Assembly (NCBI RefSeq): GCF_042433515.1
Contig: NZ_JBHLVH010000009.1
Location: forward strand, 1-58,944
From: Kytococcus schroeteri
GTDB taxonomy: Bacteria; Actinomycetota; Actinomycetes; Actinomycetales; Dermatophilaceae
Reading direction: 5' to 3'
DNA: 58,944 nucleotides
This document shows, piece by piece, positions 16,984-24,355 of this stretch (its first letter is position 1; each line of letters begins with the position of its first letter). Both the position numbers and the translations under genes were made by a program. The notes under the pieces were generated by a model. It saw nothing but the letters and a program-made list of their open reading frames with translations, did not search any database and was not told where the DNA came from.

Positions 16984-17598
16984 TCAGCCAGCCTCCTTGA
17001 TGCTTCGTGCGACGTCCTGGACGTCCTCAGCGTGAGGCCACGGTGAGCCTGGGTCCTCACCCGCAACCATGGGGTTCTCGAGCTGGCCAGAATCTTCGTA
17101 CCAGAGGCCGTCAGCGAACAACACCTTCGGCGGGTCGTCCACGACGCCTCCCTCGGGGACTGTGAGGGACGTGCCCTCCGGGGACTCACCGGTCCACGGG
17201 CTCCAGACGGCAACCACCTCGCCGGTCGGGAGAGCGGCGCGGATGTCCTCGAGGTCGGATCCCTCCGGCTGCATCATCTCGAGATGCACCACCTCCCCTG
17301 CTTCGCTGGATCCGTGCAGGGGTTCCACCACCTCCGCGGTCAGAGATGCGAACTCGTACCGGACCTCGCCCAGGATCCTGCGCTGGTGGCCGGGCTGCGC
17401 GTATTTGAGGCGCACAACGGCGGCATCGGTGGCCCTCTCCACGACGTCGGCGCTCGTGTTCACCGGCTCGTAGTCCACGTGTGTGCGGCTCTCGGCATTG
17501 AGGTCGTGGAGGGAGCGTTCCTCTGACATTCCATTGCAGCCGGTCAGCATCAGGGTGGCAGACAAGAGAACGATTCCGGCGCGTGGGTAGGTAGGCAT
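16984..17598 (-). CDS. Lipoprotein of unknown function, partner of the secreted protease
   Basis: 204 residues. MPTYPRAGIVLLSATLMLTGCNG has a lipobox (MLTGC, C21). The mature part is polar, with VEPLHGSSEAGEVVHLEMMQ and DPPKVLFADGLWYED segments; no family is recognised. ATG 17598 follows AGGAGAA (17599-17605). It lies 8 bp downstream of the metzincin-type protease on the same strand, so the two form an operon. Codon use is less GC-biased than in neighbours, as in the protease gene, which hints at shared acquisition. A role in docking or restraining the protease would be speculation. Confidence 0.7.
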   Translation of the reverse strand: MPTYPRAGIVLLSATLMLTGCNGMSEERSLHDLNAESRTHVDYEPVNTSADVVERATDAAVVRLKYAQPGHQRRILGEVRYEFASLTAEVVEPLHGSSEAGEVVHLEMMQPEGSDLEDIRAALPTGEVVAVWSPWTGESPEGTSLTVPEGGVVDDPPKVLFADGLWYEDSGQLENPMVAGEDPGSPWPHAEDVQDVARSIKEAG

Positions 17599-17606
17599 GA
17601 TTCTCC

Positions 17607-18149
17607 TTAGAAGAACCTATTGATGTCGTCTATGTCCGATGCGCTGTAAGAGCGCCAGCGCCAGTGGGTCGAGGGGACTTCTCCTTGGATCATGGCGCTG
17701 GTGCTGTCGTGGCGAAAGCTCACGCTGTGTCCCACTTCGTGCACGGTCGTCTTGCGGATGTCGGACCAGTCGTCCTCCCCCTTTATCAGCTCGGCGAAGT
17801 CGATATAGACCGAACCCTTGTAGGAGTTTCCGCCTCTGCAGTCGTCGCAGACATAGCGGCCTCTCACTCCAGGGGGAAGGTTGTCGCTGAACCACGTCAC
17901 ATCGTTGTACCCGAAATAGCGGCCGCACCCGTATCCGACATACTCAATGGTCATGTCTGTCGTGTCCCGAAGTCGCCGCATGGCATAGCGCGCCGGCTCT
18001 TGCTCGGAGGATGTCATGTTCGCGTAGCAGTATGTGTGCTTACCATCCACCGGTTTCCCCCAGGGCTCCTCAGGGTAGTCGGCGAAGGCCGCGGGGGTCG
18101 GGAGAAGCGTCAGTCCCAAGGTCACGGTGGACAGCAACTTTGCGCGCAT
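17607..18149 (-). CDS. Secreted metzincin-type zinc metalloprotease
   Basis: 180 residues. A Sec signal (MRAKLLSTVTLGLTLLPTPA, cleavage after AFA) precedes a small catalytic domain with HEVGHSVSFRH at 137-147, giving the HExxHxxxxxH zinc site (H137, H141, H147, catalytic E138), and a plausible Met-turn SAM at 151-153. The glycine usual in metzincins at the eighth position is Ser144. Cysteines C41, C75, C101 and C104 could form disulfides. The size is close to snapalysin-type proteases, but sequence similarity to that family cannot be verified by eye. First gene of a two-gene minus-strand unit with the lipoprotein. Codon and base use are visibly lower in GC than in the flanks. Confidence 0.78.
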   Translation of the reverse strand: MRAKLLSTVTLGLTLLPTPAAFADYPEEPWGKPVDGKHTYCYANMTSSEQEPARYAMRRLRDTTDMTIEYVGYGCGRYFGYNDVTWFSDNLPPGVRGRYVCDDCRGGNSYKGSVYIDFAELIKGEDDWSDIRKTTVHEVGHSVSFRHDSTSAMIQGEVPSTHWRWRSYSASDIDDINRFF

Positions 18150-18158
18150 GGAACCACG

Positions 18159-18184
18159 TTGACACCCCCCCCGGGGGGCGTCAA
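18159..18184. promoter_or_regulatory. Palindrome just upstream of the protease gene
   Basis: TTGACACCCCCC (18159-18170) and GGGGGGCGTCAA (18173-18184) form an inverted repeat with one mismatch and a 2-nt centre, 9 bp before the protease start. Its position over the expected promoter makes an operator likely. TTGACG on the minus strand could serve as a -35 only if transcription began inside the gene, which is unlikely. Confidence 0.4.
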
Positions 18185-18323
18185 TACCCCTTCAGGCCGC
18201 TCAGCGGGCAAGCCAGATCAGGCGCCACCTATCCGTGCGGCAGGCCCGGGTCATTCCGTTTCGCCGGCGGAGTGGTTCTGAAGTGGTTGACGGGTCTGCG
18301 GCACGGGGACACCGCCTGACATG

Positions 18324-18344
18324 ACGGTACCGTAATGATACCGT
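18324..18344 (+). promoter_or_regulatory. Operator of the RHH/Doc toxin-antitoxin operon
   Basis: ACGGTACCGT (18324-18333) is a perfect palindrome, and its TACCGT half recurs at 18339-18344, 11 bp on. Such one-turn-spaced repeats suit a ribbon-helix-helix dimer of dimers. CTGACA (18316-18321) and TACCGT (18339-18344) are 17 nt apart and could be the -35 and -10, so binding would autorepress. Confidence 0.5.
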
Positions 18345-18356
18345 TCCTGTGTGGCC

Positions 18357-18557
18357 ATGACTCTACGCACCGACGAGACCCTGGATGCCGCTCTGGCGGA
18401 ACTGTCGCAGCGCGAAGGACGCTCCCGGCAGGAGATCATCCGCCTCGCGGTGCTCGAGAGGGCTGAGCGCGGTCGGTCCGACCTCGCCGTGGCCGAGTCC
18501 GTGGAGCGGATGCGGGGCGAGTGGCGTGAGGTGCTCGACCGCCTCGGGTCGGTGTGA
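18357..18557 (+). CDS. Ribbon-helix-helix antitoxin
   Basis: 66 residues. MTLRTDETLDAALAELSQREGRSRQEIIRLAVLE is a classic RHH/CopG DNA-binding fold: a short strand, helix A and helix B beginning at the SRQEI turn. The C-terminal tail (AVAESVERMRGEWREVLDRLG) would bind the toxin. ATG 18357 is preferred over GTG 18351. The stop overlaps the toxin start by 4 nt (GTGA), the usual antitoxin-first arrangement. It probably represses its own operon through the repeats at 18324-18344. Confidence 0.85.
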   Translation: MTLRTDETLDAALAELSQREGRSRQEIIRLAVLERAERGRSDLAVAESVERMRGEWREVLDRLGSV

Positions 18558-18925
18558 CCGTGCGCCTGGACCTGCGCCACCTCCTGCTCATGGCGGAGCA
18601 GGAGGGCATCGGTCCCGTCCGCGATGCCGGCCTGCTCGCGTCGGCTGCGGAGCGCCCGTGGACGACCGTCATGGGTGCTCAGGCCTACCCGTCGGCCGAG
18701 GAGAAGGCGTCTGCCCTCCTGCACTCCGTCGTCACGCACCACCCGCTCGTGGACGGCAACAAGCGGTTGGGCTTCCTCGGTGCGCTGGTCCTCCTGGACC
18801 TCCAAGGTCTTCGTCTGGACCTCGCGCCCGCCGAGGCGTTCACCCTCGTCATGGACGTGGCGTCCGGGGAGCTCCGGGACGTGGGAGACATCGCACGGAG
18901 GGTGCGCACGGCGCAGCGCGCCTGA
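18554..18925 (+). CDS. Doc/Fic-family toxin
   Basis: 123 residues from GTG 18554. Fic-type motif HPLVDGNKR at residues 63-71 (H63, D67, N69, K70, R71). Length, the short N-terminus and the GLLASAAERPWTTVMGAQAYPS segment fit Doc (death on curing) rather than longer Fic AMP-transferases. Doc proteins phosphorylate EF-Tu. G68 in the motif is the Fic-like residue, where P1 Doc has Ala, so AMPylation cannot be excluded. Coupled to the RHH antitoxin instead of the Phd-type partner of P1. The 366 bp downstream hold no clear gene. Confidence 0.85.
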   Translation: MTVRLDLRHLLLMAEQEGIGPVRDAGLLASAAERPWTTVMGAQAYPSAEEKASALLHSVVTHHPLVDGNKRLGFLGALVLLDLQGLRLDLAPAEAFTLVMDVASGELRDVGDIARRVRTAQRA

Positions 18926-19291
18926 CTCACGGGTGGCGTGGGTCGTGTGATCGCGCTCATGCGGGTTCGAGAGGCTCGGCCACTTCGGTGTCGGCGGCGG
19001 CCCACGCCGGCCCCACCTCTCAGGTCGGCCACAGTTCCGCCACGGCTCTGGCGGCGGGGGCGGGGAGCCCGATGATCGAGCCACGCCGTTCTCCATGGCC
19101 GCCGCTGACGGGCTGGTGACCTACTCCGGCACGCCGTCGGACCTCGTCATGGAGCCGCTCGTGCTGGACACGCTGGCGTGGGACGGGCAGGGCGCCTGCT
19201 GGTACACCGTCTCCGCCCAGGGTGACGGTGGGCGCACCACAGTCTTGCCCGAGGGCACCACGAGCCGGCGTCCGAGCCGTTCTACGAGCTG
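18926..19291. other. Gene-poor stretch after the toxin gene
   Basis: No convincing gene. Between about 19095 and 19280 a plus-strand frame (DLVMEPLVLDTLAWDGQGACW) reads like protein, then runs out of frame with the VOC domain that follows. This may be the 5' part of a decayed or frame-shifted gene; the rest looks non-coding. Confidence 0.35.
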
Positions 19292-19612
19292 GTGCTGGAC
19301 TGTGCGGACCCCGGCACTCAGGTGCGCTGGTGGCACGGCGTCGTCGGCGGCGAGCTCGGTCACGACGAGCAGCACGGTTGGTGGTGGGTCGACCCTGGCG
19401 GCGCCTGGCCGTGGGAGAGCATCGTGTTCACCGCCGTCCCGGAGCCCAAGCGAGGGAGGAACCGCGTGCACTGGGACCTCTGGGCCGATGCGGGCCAAGT
19501 GCACGCCGCCGGTGCGACCGTCCTCGAGCGGCAGCCCGACCGGACGGTCATGGCCGACCCCGAGGGCAACGAGTTCTGCGTCTTCGCCCCGCCACAGTGC
19601 GCCCTGGACTGA
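19292..19612 (+). CDS. VOC/glyoxalase-like domain protein, 5' end uncertain
   Basis: About 106 residues matching one glyoxalase-like (Glyoxalase_6 type) domain: LVLDCADPGTQVRWWHGVVG at the start, VPEPKRGRNRVHWDL in the middle and VMADPEGNEFCVF near the end. Family members are often metal-dependent lyases or resistance proteins; substrate unknown. GTG 19292 is only the first usable codon. The domain's first strand begins slightly upstream (EPFYELVLD) in the same frame, with no ribosome-binding site, so the gene is either truncated or frame-shifted from a coding-like stretch at 19095-19280. Confidence 0.55.
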   Translation: MLDCADPGTQVRWWHGVVGGELGHDEQHGWWWVDPGGAWPWESIVFTAVPEPKRGRNRVHWDLWADAGQVHAAGATVLERQPDRTVMADPEGNEFCVFAPPQCALD

Positions 19613-19633
19613 CGCCAGTGCCGCGGGCCCACC

Positions 19634-19639
19634 TACCCT
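19634..19639 (+). promoter_or_regulatory. TANNNT -10 box, leaderless start of 19646
   Basis: TACCCT lies 6 nt before ATG 19646; no ribosome-binding site is present. Confidence 0.45.
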
Positions 19640-19645
19640 GACGCC

Positions 19646-20008
19646 ATGCCCGTGACCCAGCTCGTCCTGCCCTTGGCGGCCACCGTCCTGGTGACCGCGC
19701 TGGCCACGTACGTGGCCCGCCGCCCCAGCGAGGCCGTGGGTGGGGCGGGCCGGGCGGTCGGCGCGGTGGTCACCGCGATGGTGGCCGCGTGGCTCCTCGC
19801 GGCGCCGGTGCTCGCCGCCTCGGGTGGCCCGCTCCCGGTCGATGGGGGAGCGTCCGGGTACCTGGTCGTGCTCACCGTCCGTGCGGTGTCCGTGGTGGTG
19901 CTCTGGGCCGTGTTCTGGCGGCTCCGCACCGAGCGGGCGCTCTCGGTGGCGCTGCTGGTCACCCTCGTCATGGCACTGCCGGAGCTGGGCTGGGCACTCG
20001 GCCGCTGA
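19646..20008 (+). CDS. Small integral membrane protein
   Basis: 120 residues with about four hydrophobic segments (near residues 5-23, 36-58, 71-90 and 97-115) and short basic loops. No family is recognised. The apparent leaderless promoter supports expression. Its 3' end overlaps the end of the convergent lipoprotein gene by 41 bp. Confidence 0.6.
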   Translation: MPVTQLVLPLAATVLVTALATYVARRPSEAVGGAGRAVGAVVTAMVAAWLLAAPVLAASGGPLPVDGGASGYLVVLTVRAVSVVVLWAVFWRLRTERALSVALLVTLVMALPELGWALGR

Positions 20009-20366
20009 CGGCCGTCACCTCCAGCGGGTACCGGCGGGCGCCCTCGCCCCCTCCGGGCGTCAGGTCGAACGCCGCGTCGGTGCCCAGCCCGCGCAACGCC
20101 ACCACGGCGATGCCGTCGGCCTGGCGCAGCAGCTCCTCCGGCGTCGTCGAGTAGTCCATCGAGATGCCGTCCGTGGCGGGCCGGAAGGCCTCGTGGAGCG
20201 CGTCCACGCGGCCCCGGGCGCAGGTGACGGAGTCGCTCGGGCTCGATGACGTGTGGGGCGCGGCCTCGTCCGGCCCTCCCGTGCAGCTGGACAGCACCGG
20301 TACCGCCAGCGCCGCCGCAGCAGCCGTCGCCCAGAACCGTCGTCCCGCCCCACCCGTGGTCGTCAT
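19968..20366 (-). CDS. Small lipoprotein of unknown function
   Basis: 132 residues. MTTTGGAGRRFWATAAAAAL and the lipobox VLSSC indicate export and lipidation. The mature part has ARGRVDALHEAFRPATDGI and AVVALRGLGTDAAFDL segments and one further cysteine; no known domain. TAGGGC, close to a TANNNT box, lies 6 nt before the start. It overlaps the convergent membrane protein gene by 41 bp at its 3' end, and one of the two ends may be shorter in reality. Confidence 0.6.
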   Translation of the reverse strand: MTTTGGAGRRFWATAAAAALAVPVLSSCTGGPDEAAPHTSSSPSDSVTCARGRVDALHEAFRPATDGISMDYSTTPEELLRQADGIAVVALRGLGTDAAFDLTPGGGEGARRYPLEVTAVSGRVPSPAPAVP

Positions 20367-20428
20367 GGGGTGGCCCTAGGCCCCCGCCCGCCCTCGTGGC
20401 GGTTCTGTGCGGGACCTGGGAGGCCCCC

Positions 20429-21679
20429 TCAGCCCTGCCGGTAGCTGCGCAGGAAGTTGCCCATGCGCTCCACGGCCACGGTGAGGTCGTCCGGGTGCGG
20501 CAGGGTCACCACGCGGAAGTGGTCGGTGGTGGGGATGTTGAAGCCCGACCCGTGGGTCACCAGGATCTTCTCGCTGCGCAGCAGGTCCAGGGCGAACTGC
20601 TGGTCGTCACGGATCTCGTGGACCTCCGGGTCCAGCCGTGGGAAGGCGTACAGCGCCCCGGTCGGCTTCACGCAGCTCACCCCCTCGATGCGGTTGAGCC
20701 CCTCCCAGGCGACGTCGCGGCTGCGGGTGAGACGCCCCATCGGCAGCAGCAGGTCCTCGATGGACTGCCGCCCGCCCAGCGCGGCCTGGATGGCCTGCTG
20801 CCCGGGCACGTTGGCGCACAGCCGGGTGGAGGTGAGCAGCTCCACGCCCTCGAGGAAGCCGCGCGCGTGCTCCCGCGGGCCGCTGATCACCATCCACGCC
20901 GAGCGGAACCCGGCCACGCGGTAGGTCTTGCTCAGCCCGTTGAGGGTGACGCACAGCAGGTCCGGGGCGAAGGTGGCCAGGTTGGTGGCCGGCACGCCGT
21001 CGTAGGTGATGCGGTCGTAGATCTCGTCGGCGAACAACAGCAGCCCGTGGCGGCGGGCCACGTCCGCCAGGGCGCGCAGGGTCTCGTCGCTGTAGACCGC
21101 GCCGGTGGGGTTGTTGGGGTTGATGACGACGATCGCCTTGGTCCGATCGGTCACCTTGGCCTCGATGTCGGCCACGTCGGGGTTCCACCCGGTGGCCTCG
21201 TCGCACACGTAGTGCACGGGGCGCCCGCCGGACAGGGAGGTGGCCGCGGTCCACAGCGGGTAGTCCGGGGCGGGCACGAGCACCTCGTCGCCGTCGTCGA
21301 GCAGGGCGTTGAGCAGCAACATGATGAGCTCGCTCACCCCGTTGCCCAGGTACACGTCGTCCACGTCCACCTGCGGGAAGCCGGGCGTCTCGTTGTACCG
21401 GTCCACCACGGCATGCCGGGCCGAGAGGATGCCCTTGGACTCGGAGTACCCGTGGCTCACCGGCAGGGTGGCGATCATGTCGCGCAGGATGTCGCTGGGC
21501 GGCGGGAAGTCGAACGGCGCCGGGTTGCCGATGTTCAGCTTGAGCACGTGCTCGCCGGCGGCCTCCATGCGCTGCGCCTCGGCGTTCACCGGGCCGCGGA
21601 TCTCGTAGAGCACGTCGGCGAGCTTGGAGCTCTGGGGGAGCCTGCGGGGAGTGCGCTGGTGGCCGGGCTGGACCGTCAT
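20429..21679 (-). CDS. alaA: PLP-dependent aminotransferase (AlaA-like)
   Basis: 416 residues, fold type I aminotransferase. PLP lysine K251 is in NGLSKTYRVAGFR, the NPNNPTG motif is at 188-194, FADEIYD follows at 217-222, and the C-terminal arginine region HFRVVTLPHPD is present. The N-terminal SSKLADVLYEIRGPV and the overall pattern match AlaA/YfbQ glutamate-pyruvate aminotransferases, which make alanine. Start ATG 21679 was chosen because the family begins about here; the frame is open upstream without homology. It is monocistronic and divergent from a disrupted lipoprotein gene. Confidence 0.9.
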   Translation of the reverse strand: MTVQPGHQRTPRRLPQSSKLADVLYEIRGPVNAEAQRMEAAGEHVLKLNIGNPAPFDFPPPSDILRDMIATLPVSHGYSESKGILSARHAVVDRYNETPGFPQVDVDDVYLGNGVSELIMLLLNALLDDGDEVLVPAPDYPLWTAATSLSGGRPVHYVCDEATGWNPDVADIEAKVTDRTKAIVVINPNNPTGAVYSDETLRALADVARRHGLLLFADEIYDRITYDGVPATNLATFAPDLLCVTLNGLSKTYRVAGFRSAWMVISGPREHARGFLEGVELLTSTRLCANVPGQQAIQAALGGRQSIEDLLLPMGRLTRSRDVAWEGLNRIEGVSCVKPTGALYAFPRLDPEVHEIRDDQQFALDLLRSEKILVTHGSGFNIPTTDHFRVVTLPHPDDLTVAVERMGNFLRSYRQG

Positions 21680-21761
21680 CGAGCCATGGTCGCACGGACC
21701 CCGGAGGCGTCCCGCCCACGGGGTGAGCCCCGGCGCGGCAGTCGGCCGGGAGTGTGGAGGC

Positions 21762-22377
21762 ATGACGACACGGCGAGGGGTGCTGGTGACCGCCGCGGCT
21801 TTGGGCGCAGGTCTGCTCACGGGATGCCGGACGGGCGACCTGCCCGGGAGGGGGGACACCGGTCCGGTGCAGACCTGTGCCATTCCACCGCGGGACCCGT
21901 GGGCGGAGGCGGCCGTCAAGCAGCTGACGGGTACCACCGTGAAGTACCTGCTTCGGCCCACCGAGGCCCGGGAGCGGTTCGAGGCCATCGCCGTGGCCGA
22001 GCTGCGCGTGGATCCCGACCCGCGTGACGGCATGCTGTTCCTGAGCGGCACCGTGGTCGATGCCGTGCAGGGCGCTCGTGCACGACAGCGCCTGCGGATC
22101 GTGTACCCGGGGGTTCGGGGTCAGGCCGCAGGTGGTTGCCGACCTGCTGGCGACCGTCGGGCACCGGGTCCTCGTGTTCTGGGGCGGGAGGAACGGGGAG
22201 ATCGCCTCCCCGGAGGGACTCTGGTACGAGCTGCCCATCATGGGGTGCGACCGACCCGTCGGCAGGACGGTGAGCAACCCGGCCCACGGCATCGGGGCCC
22301 CGACCGGGTGGGGTGAGGTCACGAGCCTCGACGGCCTCGTCGAGGCCCTGCGGGGGGACTCCGCTAGCGGGCGATGA
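21762..22377 (+). pseudogene. Lipoprotein gene interrupted by a +1 frameshift
   Basis: MTTRRGVLVTAAALGAGLLT precedes a lipobox cysteine, giving a Tat-like lipoprotein signal. The first frame carries sensible protein to about 22105, after which it becomes Arg/Gly-rich nonsense. The neighbouring frame continues with VADLLATVGHRVLVFWGG and ends at 22377. Deleting one G from the run of five at 22109-22113 would join the two into one protein of about 204 residues. A homopolymer sequencing error is as likely as a true mutation. No family recognised. Its 3' end overlaps the convergent gene by 14 bp. Confidence 0.6.
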
Positions 22378-23170
22378 GCACCTCGGTGGGCAGCGCCGCG
22401 GTGGTCGCCCACCGGCGCAGGGTCTCCACCCACGCGATGTCGGTGGGGCCGTCGCCCCGCCGGGCCACGAGCACCACGTTGCCCGGTTGCTTGCCGCGGG
22501 CCACCTCGCGGGTGGTCACCATCGCCACCGGGCCGCGCCAGCCGCCCTCCCCCCAGGCCGATGCGGTGGCGCGCGCCGTCGGCAGGCCCGGTGCGTCCGA
22601 GACGTTCATCGCCAGCACCCCGCCGTCACCCACCACCCGCAGGCAGTCGCCGGCGAAGGCGGCGGTCAGCAGGTCCGCCGGCACCTCACCGTCGTCGAAG
22701 GCGTCCACGACCACCGCGTCGGCGCTGGTGTCCTTGAGCCCCGCCACCCCGGTGGCCCCGTCCTGCGGCCGCACCCTGATGCGGTGCCCGGCTGGCAGCG
22801 GCAGGCGCGCGCGCACCGCCTCGGTGAGCGCCGCGTCGGGCTCCAGCACGATCTGCGGCGACCCCGGACGCGTGGCCTGCACCCACCGGGCCAGGGTCAT
22901 GCCGGCCCCGCCCACATGGGTCACGCCCAGCCGTTCGGGGGCCGCCACGCCGGGCACGAGGTCGAGCACGGCGGCCAGGTGCTGCACGTAGGGGAACACC
23001 AGCCGCGTGGGGTCGTCGGGGTCCACGTGCGACTGCGGACGCCCGTCGCGCAGCACGAGCACGCCGCCGCCGTCGGCCTCCTCGAAGCCCAGGTGCCCGG
23101 GCAGCACGGCGGCGGGCGACGGGTCCTGCCCCCGTCGCCCGCCTCGTCGCTGCTCGCGCCGTCGCGCCAT
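22364..23170 (-). CDS. Spermidine synthase-like (methyltransferase-fold) protein
   Basis: 268 residues. The core HVGGAGMTLARWVQATRPGS (glycine-rich nucleotide loop), IVLEPDAAL (acidic end of strand 2) and DAVVVDAFDDGEVPADL (the D-A-F-D region) match the actinobacterial spermidine-synthase-like family; these often lack polyamine activity, so true function is uncertain. The N-terminal GRPQSHVDPDDPTRLVFPYV fits the family's substrate-entry region. Basic N-terminus (MARRREQRRGGRRG). Ten bp separate its start from the end of the upstream alcohol dehydrogenase on the same strand, so they may be co-transcribed. Confidence 0.8.
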   Translation of the reverse strand: MARRREQRRGGRRGQDPSPAAVLPGHLGFEEADGGGVLVLRDGRPQSHVDPDDPTRLVFPYVQHLAAVLDLVPGVAAPERLGVTHVGGAGMTLARWVQATRPGSPQIVLEPDAALTEAVRARLPLPAGHRIRVRPQDGATGVAGLKDTSADAVVVDAFDDGEVPADLLTAAFAGDCLRVVGDGGVLAMNVSDAPGLPTARATASAWGEGGWRGPVAMVTTREVARGKQPGNVVLVARRGDGPTDIAWVETLRRWATTAALPTEVLIAR

Positions 23171-23180
23171 CAGGCCCCGC

Positions 23181-24233
23181 TCACGGGCGAAGCATCACCT
23201 TGATGGCGGCGCGCTCGTCCATGGCGGTGTAGGCCTCGGCCACGTCGTCCAGGGGCATCACGGCGTCGAACACCTTCCCCGGCTCGATGTCGCCGGCCAG
23301 CACCGCGTCGCGCAGCGCCTCGCCGTAGGCACGCACCGGGGCCACCCCGCCGGCGACGTTGACGTTGCGCCGGAACATCAGCTCGATCGGCAGCTCGATG
23401 CCGTGCGGCACGCCCACGTAGCCCACCGTGCCGCCGGGGCGCGCCGAGCGGATGGCCTGCAGCATCGCGTCGTGCGTGCCCACGCACTCCAGCACCCGGT
23501 CGGCTCCCCGCCCGTCGGTCAGGTCGCGCACCGCCTGCACGCCCTCGTCGCCGCGGGCCTCCACCACGTCGGTGGCGCCGAACTCGCGGGCCACGGCCTG
23601 ACGCGGGGCGTGCCGCGACATCGCGATGATCCGCCCCGCGCCCTTCATCCGCGCGGACAGCACGCCGCACAGGCCCACCGCGCCGTCGCCCACCACCACG
23701 ACGGTCTCGCCCTCCTGCACCCCGGCGCGGGTGGCGGCGTGCCAGCCGGTGCCCATGACGTCCGAGCAGGTGAGCAGGCTCTTGAGCAACCCCTCCTCCA
23801 CGTCCTCGTCGACGCCGTCCACCGGTACCAGGGTGCCGTTGGCCCGGGGCACGCGGACGGCCTCGCCCTGGCCCCCGTCCACGAGGTGCCCGTCGCGGTC
23901 CGGCCCGCCCCAGCCACCACCGCGCTCGCAGGAGGTCTGCACGCCCGAGCGGCACGGGGCGCAGCCGCCGCAGGACCACACGAAGGGAGCGACGACGAAC
24001 TGGCCCCGCCGCAGCTGCACGTCGTCGCCGGTCTCCTCCACCACGCCCACGAACTCGTGGCCGATGCGGCGGGGCTCGGTCACCTCGTTGGCGCCCCGGT
24101 AGGGCCACAGGTCCGAACCGCACACGCAGCTGGCCACCACGCGCACCACGGCGTCGGTGGGCAGCACCACCTGCGGGTCGGGGACCTGCTCGAGGCGGAC
24201 GTCTCCGGCGGCGTGGATCACGGTGGCTCGCAT
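23181..24233 (-). CDS. Zinc-dependent alcohol dehydrogenase
   Basis: 350 residues of the medium-chain dehydrogenase/reductase family. The catalytic zinc site CVCGSDLW includes the conserved GSD, GHEFVGVVEETG follows with H and E, and the structural zinc cysteines are in CGGCAPCRSGVQTSC. The nucleotide loop is VVVVGDGAVGLCGVLSA, an NAD(P) Rossmann motif with GDGAVG. Substrate cannot be predicted; the closest group is threonine-dehydrogenase-like or generic zinc ADH. Start ATG 24233 begins the expected MRATVIHAAGDVRLEQV. Divergent from arcA. Confidence 0.88.
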   Translation of the reverse strand: MRATVIHAAGDVRLEQVPDPQVVLPTDAVVRVVASCVCGSDLWPYRGANEVTEPRRIGHEFVGVVEETGDDVQLRRGQFVVAPFVWSCGGCAPCRSGVQTSCERGGGWGGPDRDGHLVDGGQGEAVRVPRANGTLVPVDGVDEDVEEGLLKSLLTCSDVMGTGWHAATRAGVQEGETVVVVGDGAVGLCGVLSARMKGAGRIIAMSRHAPRQAVAREFGATDVVEARGDEGVQAVRDLTDGRGADRVLECVGTHDAMLQAIRSARPGGTVGYVGVPHGIELPIELMFRRNVNVAGGVAPVRAYGEALRDAVLAGDIEPGKVFDAVMPLDDVAEAYTAMDERAAIKVMLRP

Positions 24234-24355
24234 ACGTGCGATCCTTGCACGTGACATGCACCCGGGCAGCCGGGGCCTGCTGGTCCGAAGGGGATCGGCG
24301 CCCCGGGCGGTCGGCCCCCGCCGGCCACTCCTCCCGGGAGAGGAAGGATCTCTCC

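Noticed and set aside
18554..18925. Phage or plasmid remnant around the Doc toxin
   Set aside because: No integrase, attachment repeat or phage structural gene is nearby; a solitary chromosomal module is more likely.
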